A DNA stretch of 64,000 nt from Gracilibacillus salitolerans (GCF_009650095.1 NZ_CP045915.1:2232001-2296000); one strand, 5' to 3'. Positions 19,301 to 28,338 are shown, counted from the stretch's first letter. Program-made: numbers and translations. Notes: a model not told the origin generated them from the sequence alone.

Positions 19301-20095
19301 ATGGTACAAAAAAGAGTCGTTTCGATAGAAGATCGAATTCCAAAACTGAAACAAGAGCGCCGAAAAAAAGCAAACAGAAAACTGATTTTTTATCTGCTCA
19401 TCTTTTTTGTATTAATTTTTATTGTGATTTATCTTCAATCACCTATGAGTTATGTGAAAAATATATCAGTAAATGGTTTGCAATGGCTATCTAAAGAAGA
19501 AATAATTAATCAAAGTGAAATAGAAGAAAATGTAAACTTTTGGGGAGTGCAAACGAAAGATTTAGAAGAAAATATTATTTCACACCCACAAGTAAAAGAG
19601 GCCGATGTCTCGAAATCATTTCCGAACACGATTATTATGGATGTAACTGAATTAAGTCATGTGGCATATGTTGAAATGGGCGGAAAGGTACAACCACTTT
19701 TGGAAAATGGTGAATTGTTAGATGATGTCACCTCTTCCAATATACATGGAGATGTTCCTATTTTAAAAGGATTTAAGGATAATCACTATTTACAAGAACT
19801 AGCAGGGGAATTTTCCAGTCTTTCTAGATATGTGTCTGCACTAATCTCTGAGGTGAAGTGGATTCCGTCCGACTCAAATCCGTATAAGATCAAACTATAT
19901 ATGACAGATGGTCAGGAGGTAGAGTCCTCCATTCGCAACTTATCTTCTAACCTAGATAGCTATCCTTCTATTGTAAGCCAGTTGGATCAGACAAAAGAAG
20001 GTATTATTAAAATTGAAGAAGGCGGAGCAGTATTTACTCCTTATAATGTAGATAAGGAAGAGGAGGAGGATATAGAAGAGGAAAATGAAGAGTAG
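19301..20095 (+). CDS. divIB: Cell division protein DivIB (FtsQ)
   Basis: This bitopic division protein of 264 residues has a basic cytoplasmic tail (1-27), one membrane span (about 28-46) and a POTRA domain (about 50-118) with VKNISVNGLQWLSKEEI. A beta domain and a strongly acidic C-terminus follow. DivIB stabilises FtsL and DivIC at the septum. The ATG at 19301 follows AAAGGAAG; the frame extends ten codons upstream. The length equals that of B. subtilis DivIB (263). Its last 11 bases overlap the next gene. Confidence 0.94.
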   Translation: MVQKRVVSIEDRIPKLKQERRKKANRKLIFYLLIFFVLIFIVIYLQSPMSYVKNISVNGLQWLSKEEIINQSEIEENVNFWGVQTKDLEENIISHPQVKEADVSKSFPNTIIMDVTELSHVAYVEMGGKVQPLLENGELLDDVTSSNIHGDVPILKGFKDNHYLQELAGEFSSLSRYVSALISEVKWIPSDSNPYKIKLYMTDGQEVESSIRNLSSNLDSYPSIVSQLDQTKEGIIKIEEGGAVFTPYNVDKEEEEDIEEENEE

Positions 20096-20771
20096 ACAGT
20101 TAATATTTGCGTTGGTCTTTTTGGTATTAGGCTTCTTGTTAACTTTTAGTTATCAGCACACAAAATCGACTGCAGAAATCGTACAAGTTAATAATCAGGA
20201 GTGGGAAAGAGATTATTATTACCGTAAACAATTAATCGACATGGAAGAAAAAAATAAACAATTAAGATCAGAATTAAATCAAATTCGACAAGAAGTACAA
20301 TCCATTGAAAAAGAGTTAGGTGAAGAAGCCGATGTAATAAAAGATTTAGTAGACACCAAAGCGAACTTACAAAAAATGACTGGTGAATTGTCTATTAGTG
20401 GTGAGGGAATTATGGTGACATTAAAGGATGCAAGTTTTATTCCTGCGGAGGATCACGCGAATCAATATATTGTTCATGACCGGCACATTCATCAAACAGT
20501 AAACGAATTATTTAGTGCAGGCGCAAAAGCTGTAGCCATTAATGGACAGCGAATATACCGTAATAGTTACATATCTTGTATTGGCCCTGTTGTTTCAATT
20601 GATGGGACTTCATATCCTGCACCATTTGTGATATCTGCAATTGGTGAACAAGAAGTTTTGGATGTCAGTTTAAACCTTAGAAACGGAGTCATCGATCACC
20701 TTATCCAGGATAACATCGAAGTAACGATTGAGAAGAAATCTAATGTTGAAATGTACGCAAAGGATATGTGA
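20085..20771 (+). CDS. ylxW: DUF881 protein YlxW
   Basis: This 228-residue protein has an N-terminal membrane anchor (about 5-22), a coiled coil (about 45-90) and a C-terminal DUF881 domain (about 100-225) with GEGIMVTLKDAS and GAKAVAINGQRI. Its function is unknown; the family is conserved near divIB and sbp in Bacilli, which suggests a link to division or the envelope. It overlaps the divIB end by 11 bases and is followed by a second member of the same family, so the pair arose by tandem duplication. Confidence 0.85.
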   Translation: MKSRQLIFALVFLVLGFLLTFSYQHTKSTAEIVQVNNQEWERDYYYRKQLIDMEEKNKQLRSELNQIRQEVQSIEKELGEEADVIKDLVDTKANLQKMTGELSISGEGIMVTLKDASFIPAEDHANQYIVHDRHIHQTVNELFSAGAKAVAINGQRIYRNSYISCIGPVVSIDGTSYPAPFVISAIGEQEVLDVSLNLRNGVIDHLIQDNIEVTIEKKSNVEMYAKDM

Positions 20772-20775
20772 CGGT

Positions 20776-21501
20776 ATGAAAAATATTTTTATAAAACAGT
20801 ACTTTTCGATAGGGCTAGTTTGCTTATTGATCGGCTTGATGATTGCTATATTATTTAATACCAATCATCAAACTACAGAACGAGATACGAGAGACACCTG
20901 GGAAATTAGAACAGCACTGCTAGAGGAACAGAAGATTCAACAAAATCTGTACACGGAGATTGCGGAAGCAGAAACCACACTTCGTGAGTATCAAGAGCAA
21001 ACAGAACATCAGCAAATTGAATCATTAAAAAATTCCATCAAACAATTACGAGAACAAGCAGGATTAACAGAAAAAAAGGGACAAGGTCTTATTATTACAC
21101 TGGAACCGTTGTTTTTAGATGAAGATTTTCAAGAATATCCTGAAATCAACGCTGAATTACTTCAACTATTTATCAATGAATTGAATGCAGCTGGTGCAAC
21201 CGAAATGGCCATTGAGAGCCAGCGAATTATTAATATAACACCAATAAGAGATGTAAATGAAAACATATATGTAAACAATAGTTCCATAGGAGATCTGCCA
21301 ATAACAATATATGTTCTTACAAATGACGCTGAACAAATAATAAACCATTTAGAGGTTAGTGAAATAGGTGATTATTTCGCTTTAGAAAATGTTACAATTA
21401 GTATATCAGAACAAAGTGAAATCGTACTACCAGAGTACGGTGACCTGATTGACTTACAAGATGTAGATATCGTTGATGTCCCAGAAGAAGGTGAAAGCTA
21501 A
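20776..21501 (+). CDS. ylxX: DUF881 protein YlxX
   Basis: This is the second DUF881 protein, 241 residues, with the same plan as its neighbour: a membrane anchor (about 8-27), a coiled coil (about 45-95) and a DUF881 domain (about 98-225) with GQGLIITLEPL and GATEMAIESQRI. The C-terminal tail is acidic. The function is unknown. I chose the ATG at 20776, just after the ylxW stop; the open frame reaches 16 codons back into ylxW in another frame. The stop codon shares a base with the sbp start (TAATG). Confidence 0.83.
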   Translation: MKNIFIKQYFSIGLVCLLIGLMIAILFNTNHQTTERDTRDTWEIRTALLEEQKIQQNLYTEIAEAETTLREYQEQTEHQQIESLKNSIKQLREQAGLTEKKGQGLIITLEPLFLDEDFQEYPEINAELLQLFINELNAAGATEMAIESQRIINITPIRDVNENIYVNNSSIGDLPITIYVLTNDAEQIINHLEVSEIGDYFALENVTISISEQSEIVLPEYGDLIDLQDVDIVDVPEEGES

Positions 21502-21863
21502 TGTGGTTACCAGCATTGTTTTTAATAATTGGTTTATTGTTAGGTTTTATGACGAATGTGACCATCCCGGATGAATATTCCAATTATTTATCTATTGCAG
21601 TATTGGCTGCTTTAGACACATTGTTTGGTGGTATCAGGGCACAATTAGATTCGAAGTTTGACCAAAAAGTATTTATTTCTGGTTTCTTCTTCAATGTTTC
21701 ATTAGCTGCATTTTTAGCGTTTATAGGTGTCCAGCTAGGTATAGATTTATATTTAGCAGCAATTTTTGCATTTGGAGTAAGATTATTCCAGAATTTAGCT
21801 ATTATTAGAAGGCTGTTATTAGGAAAATATTATCAATATAGAGAAGCAAAGAAAGATATTTAA
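21501..21863 (+). CDS. sbp: Small basic protein Sbp (DUF1290)
   Basis: This 120-residue membrane protein has three or four predicted spans and the conserved segments IPDEYSNYLSIAVLAALDTLFGG and FNVSLAAFLAFIG, which are diagnostic of DUF1290. The gene is nearly always just upstream of ftsA in Bacilli; the role is unknown. It starts within the stop codon of ylxX, so translation is probably coupled. A 130-bp gap with a possible promoter follows before ftsA. Confidence 0.9.
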   Translation: MWLPALFLIIGLLLGFMTNVTIPDEYSNYLSIAVLAALDTLFGGIRAQLDSKFDQKVFISGFFFNVSLAAFLAFIGVQLGIDLYLAAIFAFGVRLFQNLAIIRRLLLGKYYQYREAKKDI

Positions 21864-21892
21864 TATTTTTCCGGTAAATTTACATATATTCA

Positions 21893-21921
21893 TGTAAAAA
21901 TATTGTATTTTTTATTATAAT
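21893..21921 (+). promoter_or_regulatory. Possible sigma-A promoter before ftsA
   Basis: A consensus -10 TATAAT (21916-21921) lies 17 bp after a weak TGTAAA. The ftsAZ pair has its own promoters in B. subtilis. Confidence 0.35.
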
Positions 21922-21993
21922 AGTGTTTAATACAGTTTATTATACTTATATGAAATGAATCGTAGTTTAATGCATTGAAATAGGAGGTGCCTT

Positions 21994-23292
21994 ATGGATA
22001 ACGGTGAAATTCTAGTCAGCTTGGATATAGGTACATCAAAAATAAAGGTTATCATTGGAGAAATTCTCGGTGATTCTTTAAATGTGATTGGGGTTGGCAC
22101 TGCAAAGTCTCTAGGTATGAAAAAAGGAGCTATTGTAGATATAGACGAGACTGTTCATTCAATCCGTACTGCAGTTGAACAAGCTGAGCGCATGGTAGAT
22201 ATACATATTGATCAAGTTATAGTTGGAATTAATGGTAATCATGTGCAATTACAACCATGTCATGGAGTAGTTGCAGTTTCTAGTGATGATAAGGAAATAT
22301 CAGAAGAAGATATACATCGTGTATTGGATGCGGCACAGGTTATGTCCATTCCACCTGAAAGGGAAATTGTCGATGTAATACCAAAGCAATTTATCGTTGA
22401 TGGTTTAGATGAAATTCGCGACCCTAGAGGGATGATTGGGGTTCGTTTAGAGATGGAAGGCACCATTATTACTTGTTCGAAAACAATGCTACATAACATT
22501 TTGAAATGTGTAGAAAAAGCCGGACTTAGTATTATGGATATTTGCTTGCAACCATTAGCAACAGGAGAGGTGGCTTTATCTCAAGACGAGAAAAATTTAG
22601 GAGTTGCATTACTTGATATTGGTGGGGGTAGTACAACCGTTTCCGTTTTCGAAGATGATGGGTTGGTGGCTACCAGTGTAGTACAACTAGGTGGTTATAA
22701 TATTACAAAGGATCTATCTATTGGACTACGCACAACATCAGATGAAGCTGAGGATGTTAAACTGGATCATGGACATGCTTTCTTTAATGATGCCAATGAA
22801 GAAGAAACATTTGAAGTGAATATCATTGGTAGTAATCAAAGACAATTGTATAATCAACTAGATTTAACAGAAATAATTGAAGCTAGATTAGAAGAGATTT
22901 TGGTATATAGTGCACGTGAGATTCAAAAAATGGGGTATGATGAAATACCAGGTGGTCTGGTACTTACAGGCGGTACGATGAGTATGCCTGGGGCTGCTGA
23001 CTTAGCACAGGATATTTACCAAAGTAATGTTAGAATTGCAATTCCTGATTATATTGGAGTACGTGAACCACAGTTTACTGCAGGTATTGGTATCTTGAAA
23101 TTTGCGTACAAGAATGCGAAAATACAAGGGAAAGAGTTTTCGGATGCGGTAACAGTTCAACGAGAACAAGTACGTCAGGCTGAAAATGAAAAACCAAAAC
23201 CAAAACGAACTAAGAAGTCAGCAAACAAACAAGATGTGAAAGAAAAGAAAGAACCTAAATTAGCAAACTTCTTCAAATATTTCTTTGATTAA
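21994..23292 (+). CDS. ftsA: Cell division protein FtsA
   Basis: FtsA is an actin-like ATPase that tethers FtsZ to the membrane. The 432-residue protein has the phosphate-binding LDIGTSKIKVIIGE near its N-terminus, the SHS2 (1C) domain, the second phosphate loop LLDIGGGSTTVSVF (about residue 205) and LTGGTMSMPG. The C-terminal tail is basic and ends in an amphipathic stretch (LANFFKYFFD) fit for membrane binding. AGGAGGTG precedes the ATG. ftsZ follows 68 bases downstream. Confidence 0.97.
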   Translation: MDNGEILVSLDIGTSKIKVIIGEILGDSLNVIGVGTAKSLGMKKGAIVDIDETVHSIRTAVEQAERMVDIHIDQVIVGINGNHVQLQPCHGVVAVSSDDKEISEEDIHRVLDAAQVMSIPPEREIVDVIPKQFIVDGLDEIRDPRGMIGVRLEMEGTIITCSKTMLHNILKCVEKAGLSIMDICLQPLATGEVALSQDEKNLGVALLDIGGGSTTVSVFEDDGLVATSVVQLGGYNITKDLSIGLRTTSDEAEDVKLDHGHAFFNDANEEETFEVNIIGSNQRQLYNQLDLTEIIEARLEEILVYSAREIQKMGYDEIPGGLVLTGGTMSMPGAADLAQDIYQSNVRIAIPDYIGVREPQFTAGIGILKFAYKNAKIQGKEFSDAVTVQREQVRQAENEKPKPKRTKKSANKQDVKEKKEPKLANFFKYFFD

Positions 23293-23360
23293 GAATATTG
23301 AAGGAAATGGAGATGCGGAAAAAGACAGACTATTAATCTAGCAAAGTGGGAGGAAATGGT

Positions 23361-24509
23361 ATGTTAGACTTTGATACGAATATGGATCAACTAGCTACGA
23401 TAAAAGTAATCGGTGTAGGCGGTGGTGGAAGTAACGCTGTAAACCGAATGATAGAGCACGGTGTTCAAGGTGTTGAATTTATTGCTGTTAATACAGATGC
23501 ACAAGCATTAAATCTTTCTAAAGCAGAAGTGAAAATGCAAATTGGCACAAAATTAACACGAGGTTTAGGTGCAGGAGCGAACCCAGAGGTAGGAAGAAAA
23601 GCAGCGGAAGAAAGCAAGGAACAAATTGAAGAAATCCTTAAAGGATCTGATATGGTCTTTGTTACTGCTGGTATGGGTGGTGGAACCGGAACAGGTGCTG
23701 CACCGGTAATTGCCCAAGTAGCCAAGGAGTTAGGAGCATTAACAGTAGGAGTAGTTACCCGCCCGTTTACTTTTGAAGGCAAAAAAAGAGCAACACAAGC
23801 TGTTTCAGGTATAGATGGATTGAAAAGTAGTGTAGATACACTTATTGTAATTCCAAATGATCGATTACTAGAAATAATTGATAAAAATACACCAATGTTA
23901 GAAGCATTCCGTGAAGCTGATAATGTATTACGACAAGGTGTACAAGGTATTTCTGATTTAATTGCAACTCCTGGATTAATTAACGTGGACTTTGCCGATG
24001 TGAAAACTATTATGGCTGATAAAGGTTCAGCATTAATGGGTATTGGTGTTGCTACAGGTGAAAGCCGAGCTGCTGAAGCGGCTAAAAAGGCTATTTCGTC
24101 TCCATTATTGGAAACTTCAATTGATGGTGCACATGGAGTACTTATGAATATTACAGGTGGCACAAACTTAAGCTTATATGAAGTTCAAGAAGCAGCAGAC
24201 ATTGTTACATCCGCAGCGGATCAAGAAGTGAATGTTATTTTCGGTTCCGTAATCAATGAAGATTTGAAGGATGAAATTGTTGTTACTGTTATTGCAACTG
24301 GTTTTGATGAAGCACAAATCAAGAATGCACAAAATAAACCAAAATCTGTTTTACAAGGAAGTTCTCCTAAGAGAGAAAAGCAGCAACAGCAACCAGAAAA
24401 AAACCAAGAACCAAGTCCAAGCCCATCTTCTTCCATTGCAAGACCAAAGCAAGAAGAAGACACATTAGATATTCCAACATTTTTAAGAAATCGAAATCGA
24501 AGAAGATAA
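23361..24509 (+). CDS. ftsZ: Cell division protein FtsZ
   Basis: FtsZ is the tubulin-like GTPase that forms the division ring. The 382-residue protein (same length as in B. subtilis) has the signature GGGTGTG near residue 105, the T7 synergy loop with [11 protein letters not shown], a variable glutamine/proline-rich linker (about 322-365) and the conserved C-terminal peptide DIPTFLRNR that binds FtsA, SepF and other partners. The ATG at 23361 follows GTGGGAGGAAA; the frame extends five codons upstream. A strong terminator follows. Confidence 0.98.
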   Translation: MLDFDTNMDQLATIKVIGVGGGGSNAVNRMIEHGVQGVEFIAVNTDAQALNLSKAEVKMQIGTKLTRGLGAGANPEVGRKAAEESKEQIEEILKGSDMVFVTAGMGGGTGTGAAPVIAQVAKELGALTVGVVTRPFTFEGKKRATQAVSGIDGLKSSVDTLIVIPNDRLLEIIDKNTPMLEAFREADNVLRQGVQGISDLIATPGLINVDFADVKTIMADKGSALMGIGVATGESRAAEAAKKAISSPLLETSIDGAHGVLMNITGGTNLSLYEVQEAADIVTSAADQEVNVIFGSVINEDLKDEIVVTVIATGFDEAQIKNAQNKPKSVLQGSSPKREKQQQQPEKNQEPSPSPSSSIARPKQEEDTLDIPTFLRNRNRRR

Positions 24510-24542
24510 TAATATCCTTTATATCAATGCTGGGACACTGAC

Positions 24543-24578
24543 AAAAACACGAACATTTTCAATGTTCGTGTTTTTTTA
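24543..24578 (+). terminator. Terminator after ftsZ
   Basis: CACGAACATT and AATGTTCGTG form a perfect 10-bp stem around TTC, followed by seven T. Confidence 0.92.
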
Positions 24579-24619
24579 GTGGTGAAAGAAAGTATAAAAT
24601 TGGGTATTAGTCTAGCTCC

Positions 24620-24743
24620 GAGCGCCCAAAAACAAGGCGAATTTATGAATCGCCCTACGATAAGTCTTCATCGGTACGTAAACTCACCATGATTCCTTTA
24701 TCTCAGTTGATTCCAAAGTCGCTACATTTCTAAACGGGCGCTC
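24620..24743. repeat. Dispersed intergenic repeat with GAGCGCCC ends
   Basis: The element is bounded by GAGCGCCC (24620-24627) and its inverse GGGCGCTC (24736-24743). Inside it has a smaller stem, AAGGCGA and TCGCC. It has no reading frame. The layout resembles the multi-copy palindromic repeats of Bacillaceae intergenic DNA. No second copy of this type lies in the window. Confidence 0.55.
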
Positions 24744-24831
24744 TGCATTTTCTTATGGGTATACTATGGAAGCGCTCACCTTGCTCCTCGGAAAAAGTTC
24801 TCTCTTCCTTGGATAGAACGATTATATCCTG

Positions 24832-25020
24832 AGTACGGACATTTGTTCCGTTATTTGTGACAAAATTGCCGTTTTTGTGGGGGCTGCGGACATCTATTCC
24901 GCTATTCATCGAAACTAGTGCTAATTTAAGCCGAAATGAACTGAATAAGGGATTAAATGTCCGCCAACACCGTCAATGGGTAGTTATTTCTCCAACTAAC
25001 GCACTAAATGTCCGCTCAAC
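24832..25020. repeat. Intergenic array of CGGACAT motifs, two in each orientation
   Basis: CGGACATTTGTTCCG (24836) and GCGGACATCTATTCCGC (24886) are followed by two inverse motifs AAATGTCCGC (24955 and 25006). The motifs can form a large folded structure. No gene lies between ftsZ and spoIIGA; the bpr/bpf genes found there in B. subtilis are absent. Confidence 0.55.
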
Positions 25021-25202
25021 CAACGTTTTACCATAAATTAGTTCGCAGTTGTTATCTATTTTGCAGAAAAATAATGTTTATGTGCTTATTTCAACAAAAT
25101 AGTGTTTAGGTATTATGAAGAGTATTGAAATAGGTTTATGCTTTCATATGATTCTTAGAAACATCTCTTACTTTATCCTTCACTTAAATGTCTCTTCACA
25201 AA

Positions 25203-25289
25203 TTCAACATTTTTATCGATTTTTTCTGAAAACTAGATGATTTTTGCATACAAACTGTGACAGACTTCTTTCTTTCTTTTCTTTATACT
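25203..25289 (+). promoter_or_regulatory. Predicted Spo0A-controlled spoIIG promoter
   Basis: A -10 TATACT (25284-25289) is preceded by TGTGAC (25256-25261) with 22-bp spacing. This is the abnormal spacing known for the B. subtilis spoIIG promoter, which needs Spo0A~P. TTCAACA at 25203-25209 is one mismatch from the 0A box TTCGACA and lies about 90 bp before the expected start, where site 1 lies in B. subtilis. Confidence 0.6.
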
Positions 25290-25335
25290 AAATAGACAAG
25301 TAAAGCTTATTTAATATTAGCTGGAAAGGAAGGAC

Positions 25336-26229
25336 ATGGTGGTTGTTTATGTAGAAGTCATATGGCTACTCAATTTCATGATAGACTGGATGATTCTATT
25401 ACTTACACAATCGATCACAAAACATATAACCAAATGGTATCGACTCGTAATAGCCAGTTTATTTGGATCTCTAATTGTACCGATATCCTTCATTATTCCA
25501 ACATTTCCAATTGATTCATGGATATTAAAAATTGTACATTCTTTTATTATTATTTGGATTGCCTTTGGCTTTCAAAATGTTGCTATCTATTCTAAGCTGC
25601 TTTGTTCATTTTATTTTATGACATTTTCGATAGGTGGTGGCTTATTTGCCATTCACTTTTTATTTTCGACAGAAGATTATTTATCAACACAAGGTTTTGC
25701 TACAGATCAAATACATGGTCTATTTGTTTTAATTGGATTTCCTGTGATATTTTTCTTTACAAAATACCGAATGGACAAGCATAAAATGCAGCAGTTTCAG
25801 CAAGAGTTTTACTATAGTGTAACGATCAAGTGGAAAGGTAAACAAGTAGAAACAACAGGATATCTGGACAGTGGCAACCATTTAGTTGATCCGTTTACCC
25901 AGACCCCAGTCATTATTGTCGATGAAACCATTCTTGAGCACTGGTTTGACGAAGAAGAAATGATGCAGTTGCAAACATCTGCCAAAAGTTTGATGGAAGG
26001 TGAACTACAAGACTTTAATTCGTCCACTTTTCGAATATTACCTTTTCAAGGAGTGAGTGGACAACATGATTTTATGATTGCCTTTAAACCAGATTTACTT
26101 GAAATACATATGAAAAATGTACAACTTACCAACAAGAAGGTTTTAATAGGTATTCAATTTGGGAACTTAGTAGCTGATAACAGTTACCATTGTTTATTAC
26201 ACCCTAAGCTATTTCAGCAGACGGGGTGA
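25336..26229 (+). CDS. spoIIGA: Pro-sigma-E processing protease SpoIIGA
   Basis: SpoIIGA is the membrane-bound aspartic protease that cuts the pro-sequence from sigma-E in the mother cell when SpoIIR signals from the forespore. The 297-residue protein has five N-terminal membrane spans (about 5-150) and a C-terminal protease domain whose catalytic aspartate is Asp178 in GYLDSGN. A GGAAAGGAAGG ribosome binding site precedes the ATG. It is followed after 27 bases by sigE, forming the spoIIG operon. Confidence 0.96.
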   Translation: MVVVYVEVIWLLNFMIDWMILLLTQSITKHITKWYRLVIASLFGSLIVPISFIIPTFPIDSWILKIVHSFIIIWIAFGFQNVAIYSKLLCSFYFMTFSIGGGLFAIHFLFSTEDYLSTQGFATDQIHGLFVLIGFPVIFFFTKYRMDKHKMQQFQQEFYYSVTIKWKGKQVETTGYLDSGNHLVDPFTQTPVIIVDETILEHWFDEEEMMQLQTSAKSLMEGELQDFNSSTFRILPFQGVSGQHDFMIAFKPDLLEIHMKNVQLTNKKVLIGIQFGNLVADNSYHCLLHPKLFQQTG

Positions 26230-26256
26230 CACTATATAGGATAAGGAGTGGAAGGA

Positions 26257-26976
26257 ATGCTAATCGTACAACAAAAATATAAAATGATTTTTTACAAAAT
26301 TCTGAAGAAAATGGGCTTTAAAGTAGACGAAATTTACTATATTGGGGGAAGCGAAGCATTACCACCACCACTATCTAAAGAAGAGGAATATGAATTAATT
26401 CATCGGCTGCCAGTAGGAGATAAAGCTGCAAGGGCCATGTTAATTGAAAGAAATTTACGTCTTGTTGTTTATATTGCTCGAAAATTCGAAAATACAGGAA
26501 TTAATATTGAAGATTTAATCAGTATTGGAACTATAGGCTTAATTAAAGCTATCAATACCTTTAATCCGGAAAAGAAAATTAAATTGGCTACTTATGCATC
26601 AAGATGTATCGAAAATGAGATATTAATGTATCTTCGGAAAAATAACAAAATAAAAACAGAAGTTTCTTTTGATGAACCATTAAATGTAGACTGGGATGGC
26701 AATGAGCTTTTACTCTCAGATGTGTTAGGTACGGATGAAGATGTAACATTTAAAGATTTGGAACAGAATATTGATAAATCATTATTAAGAAAAGCTTTAG
26801 AGCAATTAAATGGCAGGGAAAAACAAATTATGGAGTTAAGATTTGGTTTGGTTGATAAAGAAGAAATGACCCAAAAAGATGTTGCGGATTTACTTGGTAT
26901 CTCGCAATCCTACATTTCACGACTTGAAAAAAAGATCATTAAAAGACTGCAAAAAGAGTTTAATAAAATGGTCTAA
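26257..26976 (+). CDS. sigE: RNA polymerase sigma factor sigma-E (pro-form)
   Basis: This early mother-cell sigma factor has 239 residues, as in B. subtilis. The first 27 or so residues form the basic amphipathic pro-sequence that ends before [10 protein letters not shown], where SpoIIGA cleaves. Region 2 ([17 protein letters not shown] ... [14 protein letters not shown]) and region 4 with the helix-turn-helix ([20 protein letters not shown]) are intact. I chose the ATG at 26257, 8 bases after AAGGAG; a GTG at 26248 overlaps that ribosome binding site. Confidence 0.97.
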   Translation: MLIVQQKYKMIFYKILKKMGFKVDEIYYIGGSEALPPPLSKEEEYELIHRLPVGDKAARAMLIERNLRLVVYIARKFENTGINIEDLISIGTIGLIKAINTFNPEKKIKLATYASRCIENEILMYLRKNNKIKTEVSFDEPLNVDWDGNELLLSDVLGTDEDVTFKDLEQNIDKSLLRKALEQLNGREKQIMELRFGLVDKEEMTQKDVADLLGISQSYISRLEKKIIKRLQKEFNKMV

Positions 26977-27012
26977 AAATACAAATGGTAAATCATGGAT
27001 GATGCATAAAAA

Positions 27013-27062
27013 CCTCCTGATTGGTGATACTGATTTTTGAGAAGGATCTCCAATTGGGAGGG
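27013..27062 (+). promoter_or_regulatory. sigG leader hairpin covering the ribosome binding site
   Basis: CCTCCTGATTGG (27013-27024) pairs over 12 bp, with two G-U pairs, with CCAATTGGGAGG (27050-27061). The GGGAGGG at 27056-27062 is the ribosome binding site of sigG, so the stem hides it. A comparable leader hairpin that lowers translation has been described for B. subtilis sigG. Confidence 0.7.
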
Positions 27063-27068
27063 TATTAA

Positions 27069-27848
27069 ATGACAAGACATAAAGTTGAAATTTGTGGGGT
27101 AGATACAGCAACCTTACCAGTATTAAAGAATGATGAAATGCGAGTTTTATTTAAGGCTATGCAGAATGGGGATCAATCTGCACGGGAAAAATTAGTTAAT
27201 GGTAATTTAAGATTAGTTTTAAGTGTTATTCAAAGATTTCATAATCGAGGGGAGTACGGTGATGATTTATTTCAAGTCGGTTGTATCGGTTTATTAAAAT
27301 CAATTGATAATTTTGATTTAAGTCAGAATGTAAAGTTCTCGACCTATGCTGTCCCAATGATTATCGGTGAAATTAGACGTTATTTACGTGATAATAATCC
27401 GATAAGAGTATCCAGATCATTACGAGATATTGCCTATAAAGCGCTGCATGCAAGAGAGAAATTATTAAACAAAACGTCGAAGGATCCTTCTCCTATGGAA
27501 ATTGCAGATGAATTAGATGTGCCTGTTACAGATGTAATTTTTGCTCTTGATGCGATTCAAGACCCTGTCTCATTATTTGAGCCTATTTTTAATGATGGCG
27601 GAGACCCTATTTACGTAATGGATCAAGTAGGTGACGACAATGTAAAAGATAATGACTGGATTAATCATTTATCGATAAAAGAAGGTATGCAGCGTTTAAA
27701 TAAACGTGAAAAAATGATACTTAACAAACGCTTCTTCCAAGGTAAAACACAAATGGAAGTTGCAGAAGAAATTGGAATTTCACAAGCACAAGTGTCACGA
27801 TTAGAAAAAGCAGCAATAAAAGAAATGAATAAAGAAATGTTTGAATAA
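27069..27848 (+). CDS. sigG: RNA polymerase sigma factor sigma-G
   Basis: This late forespore sigma factor has 259 residues (260 in B. subtilis). Region 2 carries GNLRLVLSVIQRF and FSTYAVPMIIGEIRRYLRD, region 3 carries SRSLRDIAYKA and region 4 carries the helix-turn-helix TQMEVAEEIGISQAQVSRLE. It lies directly after the sigE gene, as in B. subtilis, where it is read from its own sigma-F and sigma-G promoter and by readthrough from spoIIG. I could not fix a sigma-F/G promoter in the 92-bp gap. Translation may be limited by the leader hairpin. Confidence 0.97.
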   Translation: MTRHKVEICGVDTATLPVLKNDEMRVLFKAMQNGDQSAREKLVNGNLRLVLSVIQRFHNRGEYGDDLFQVGCIGLLKSIDNFDLSQNVKFSTYAVPMIIGEIRRYLRDNNPIRVSRSLRDIAYKALHAREKLLNKTSKDPSPMEIADELDVPVTDVIFALDAIQDPVSLFEPIFNDGGDPIYVMDQVGDDNVKDNDWINHLSIKEGMQRLNKREKMILNKRFFQGKTQMEVAEEIGISQAQVSRLEKAAIKEMNKEMFE

Positions 27849-27852
27849 GAAA

Positions 27853-27888
27853 AAGGGAGCAAAACCAACCGGTTTTGCTCCTTTTATT
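27853..27888 (+). terminator. Terminator after sigG
   Basis: GGAGCAAAACC and GGTTTTGCTCC form a perfect 11-bp stem around AACC, followed by TTTTATT. Confidence 0.88.
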
Positions 27889-27939
27889 CGTAATAGATAA
27901 CTACTGTAAACCAATGAAGTTTTTTCTTGATGTAGCTTT

Positions 27940-28210
27940 CTTCCATTCTGTTTATAGTTGAGTGCTAACTCGACGCTGCGGAAAAAATACTCGCTTTCCG
28001 TGGGGAACGCTTCAGCCTCCTCGGAAGCCAAGACCGCTTCCTGCGGGGTCTTCAGACTGTTCCTTTCCCACAGGAGTCTCGCATTTTTTCCGCAGCTTAG
28101 ATTTGTGTTCTAATTAAATGACAGGAAATCCAATGGATATAGTTCCCTAAGTTCTATTCAACGATAATCAGAACACTAAAAATAGCGCAGTATTCTGCCG
28201 AAGCGGTGAC
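27940..28210. repeat. Large palindromic intergenic repeat, copy 2
   Basis: This copy closely matches copy 1 at 7362-7800, including flanks (GAGTGCTA...CGACGCTGCGG at the left, GCGCAGTATTCTGCCG at the right). The terminal GCTGCGGAAAAAAT and ATTTTTTCCGCAGC are exact inverses. It lacks the extra 130 bases seen in copy 1. It lies between the sigG terminator and yfhD and holds no gene. Confidence 0.75.
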
Positions 28211-28310
28211 ATAACATTCTCTACAGAAAGAATGGAAGAAAGTAAATCTAAAAAGTATAACTTCGCAGTTTATGTATATTTTGTATTATTTTATACTTTT
28301 TCCCTCATGA

Positions 28311-28338
28311 AAGAAGCGATGAAATGTCATCGCTTCTT
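28311..28338 (-). terminator. Hairpin at the end of yfhD
   Basis: AAGAAGCGATG and CATCGCTTCTT form a perfect 11-bp stem overlapping the yfhD stop. There is no clear T-run, so termination is only likely. Confidence 0.45.

Noticed and set aside
23465..24163. A 232-codon reverse-strand open frame inside ftsZ
   Set aside because: It is an antisense shadow of a highly conserved gene with biased codons, has no ribosome binding site and matches no family I know.
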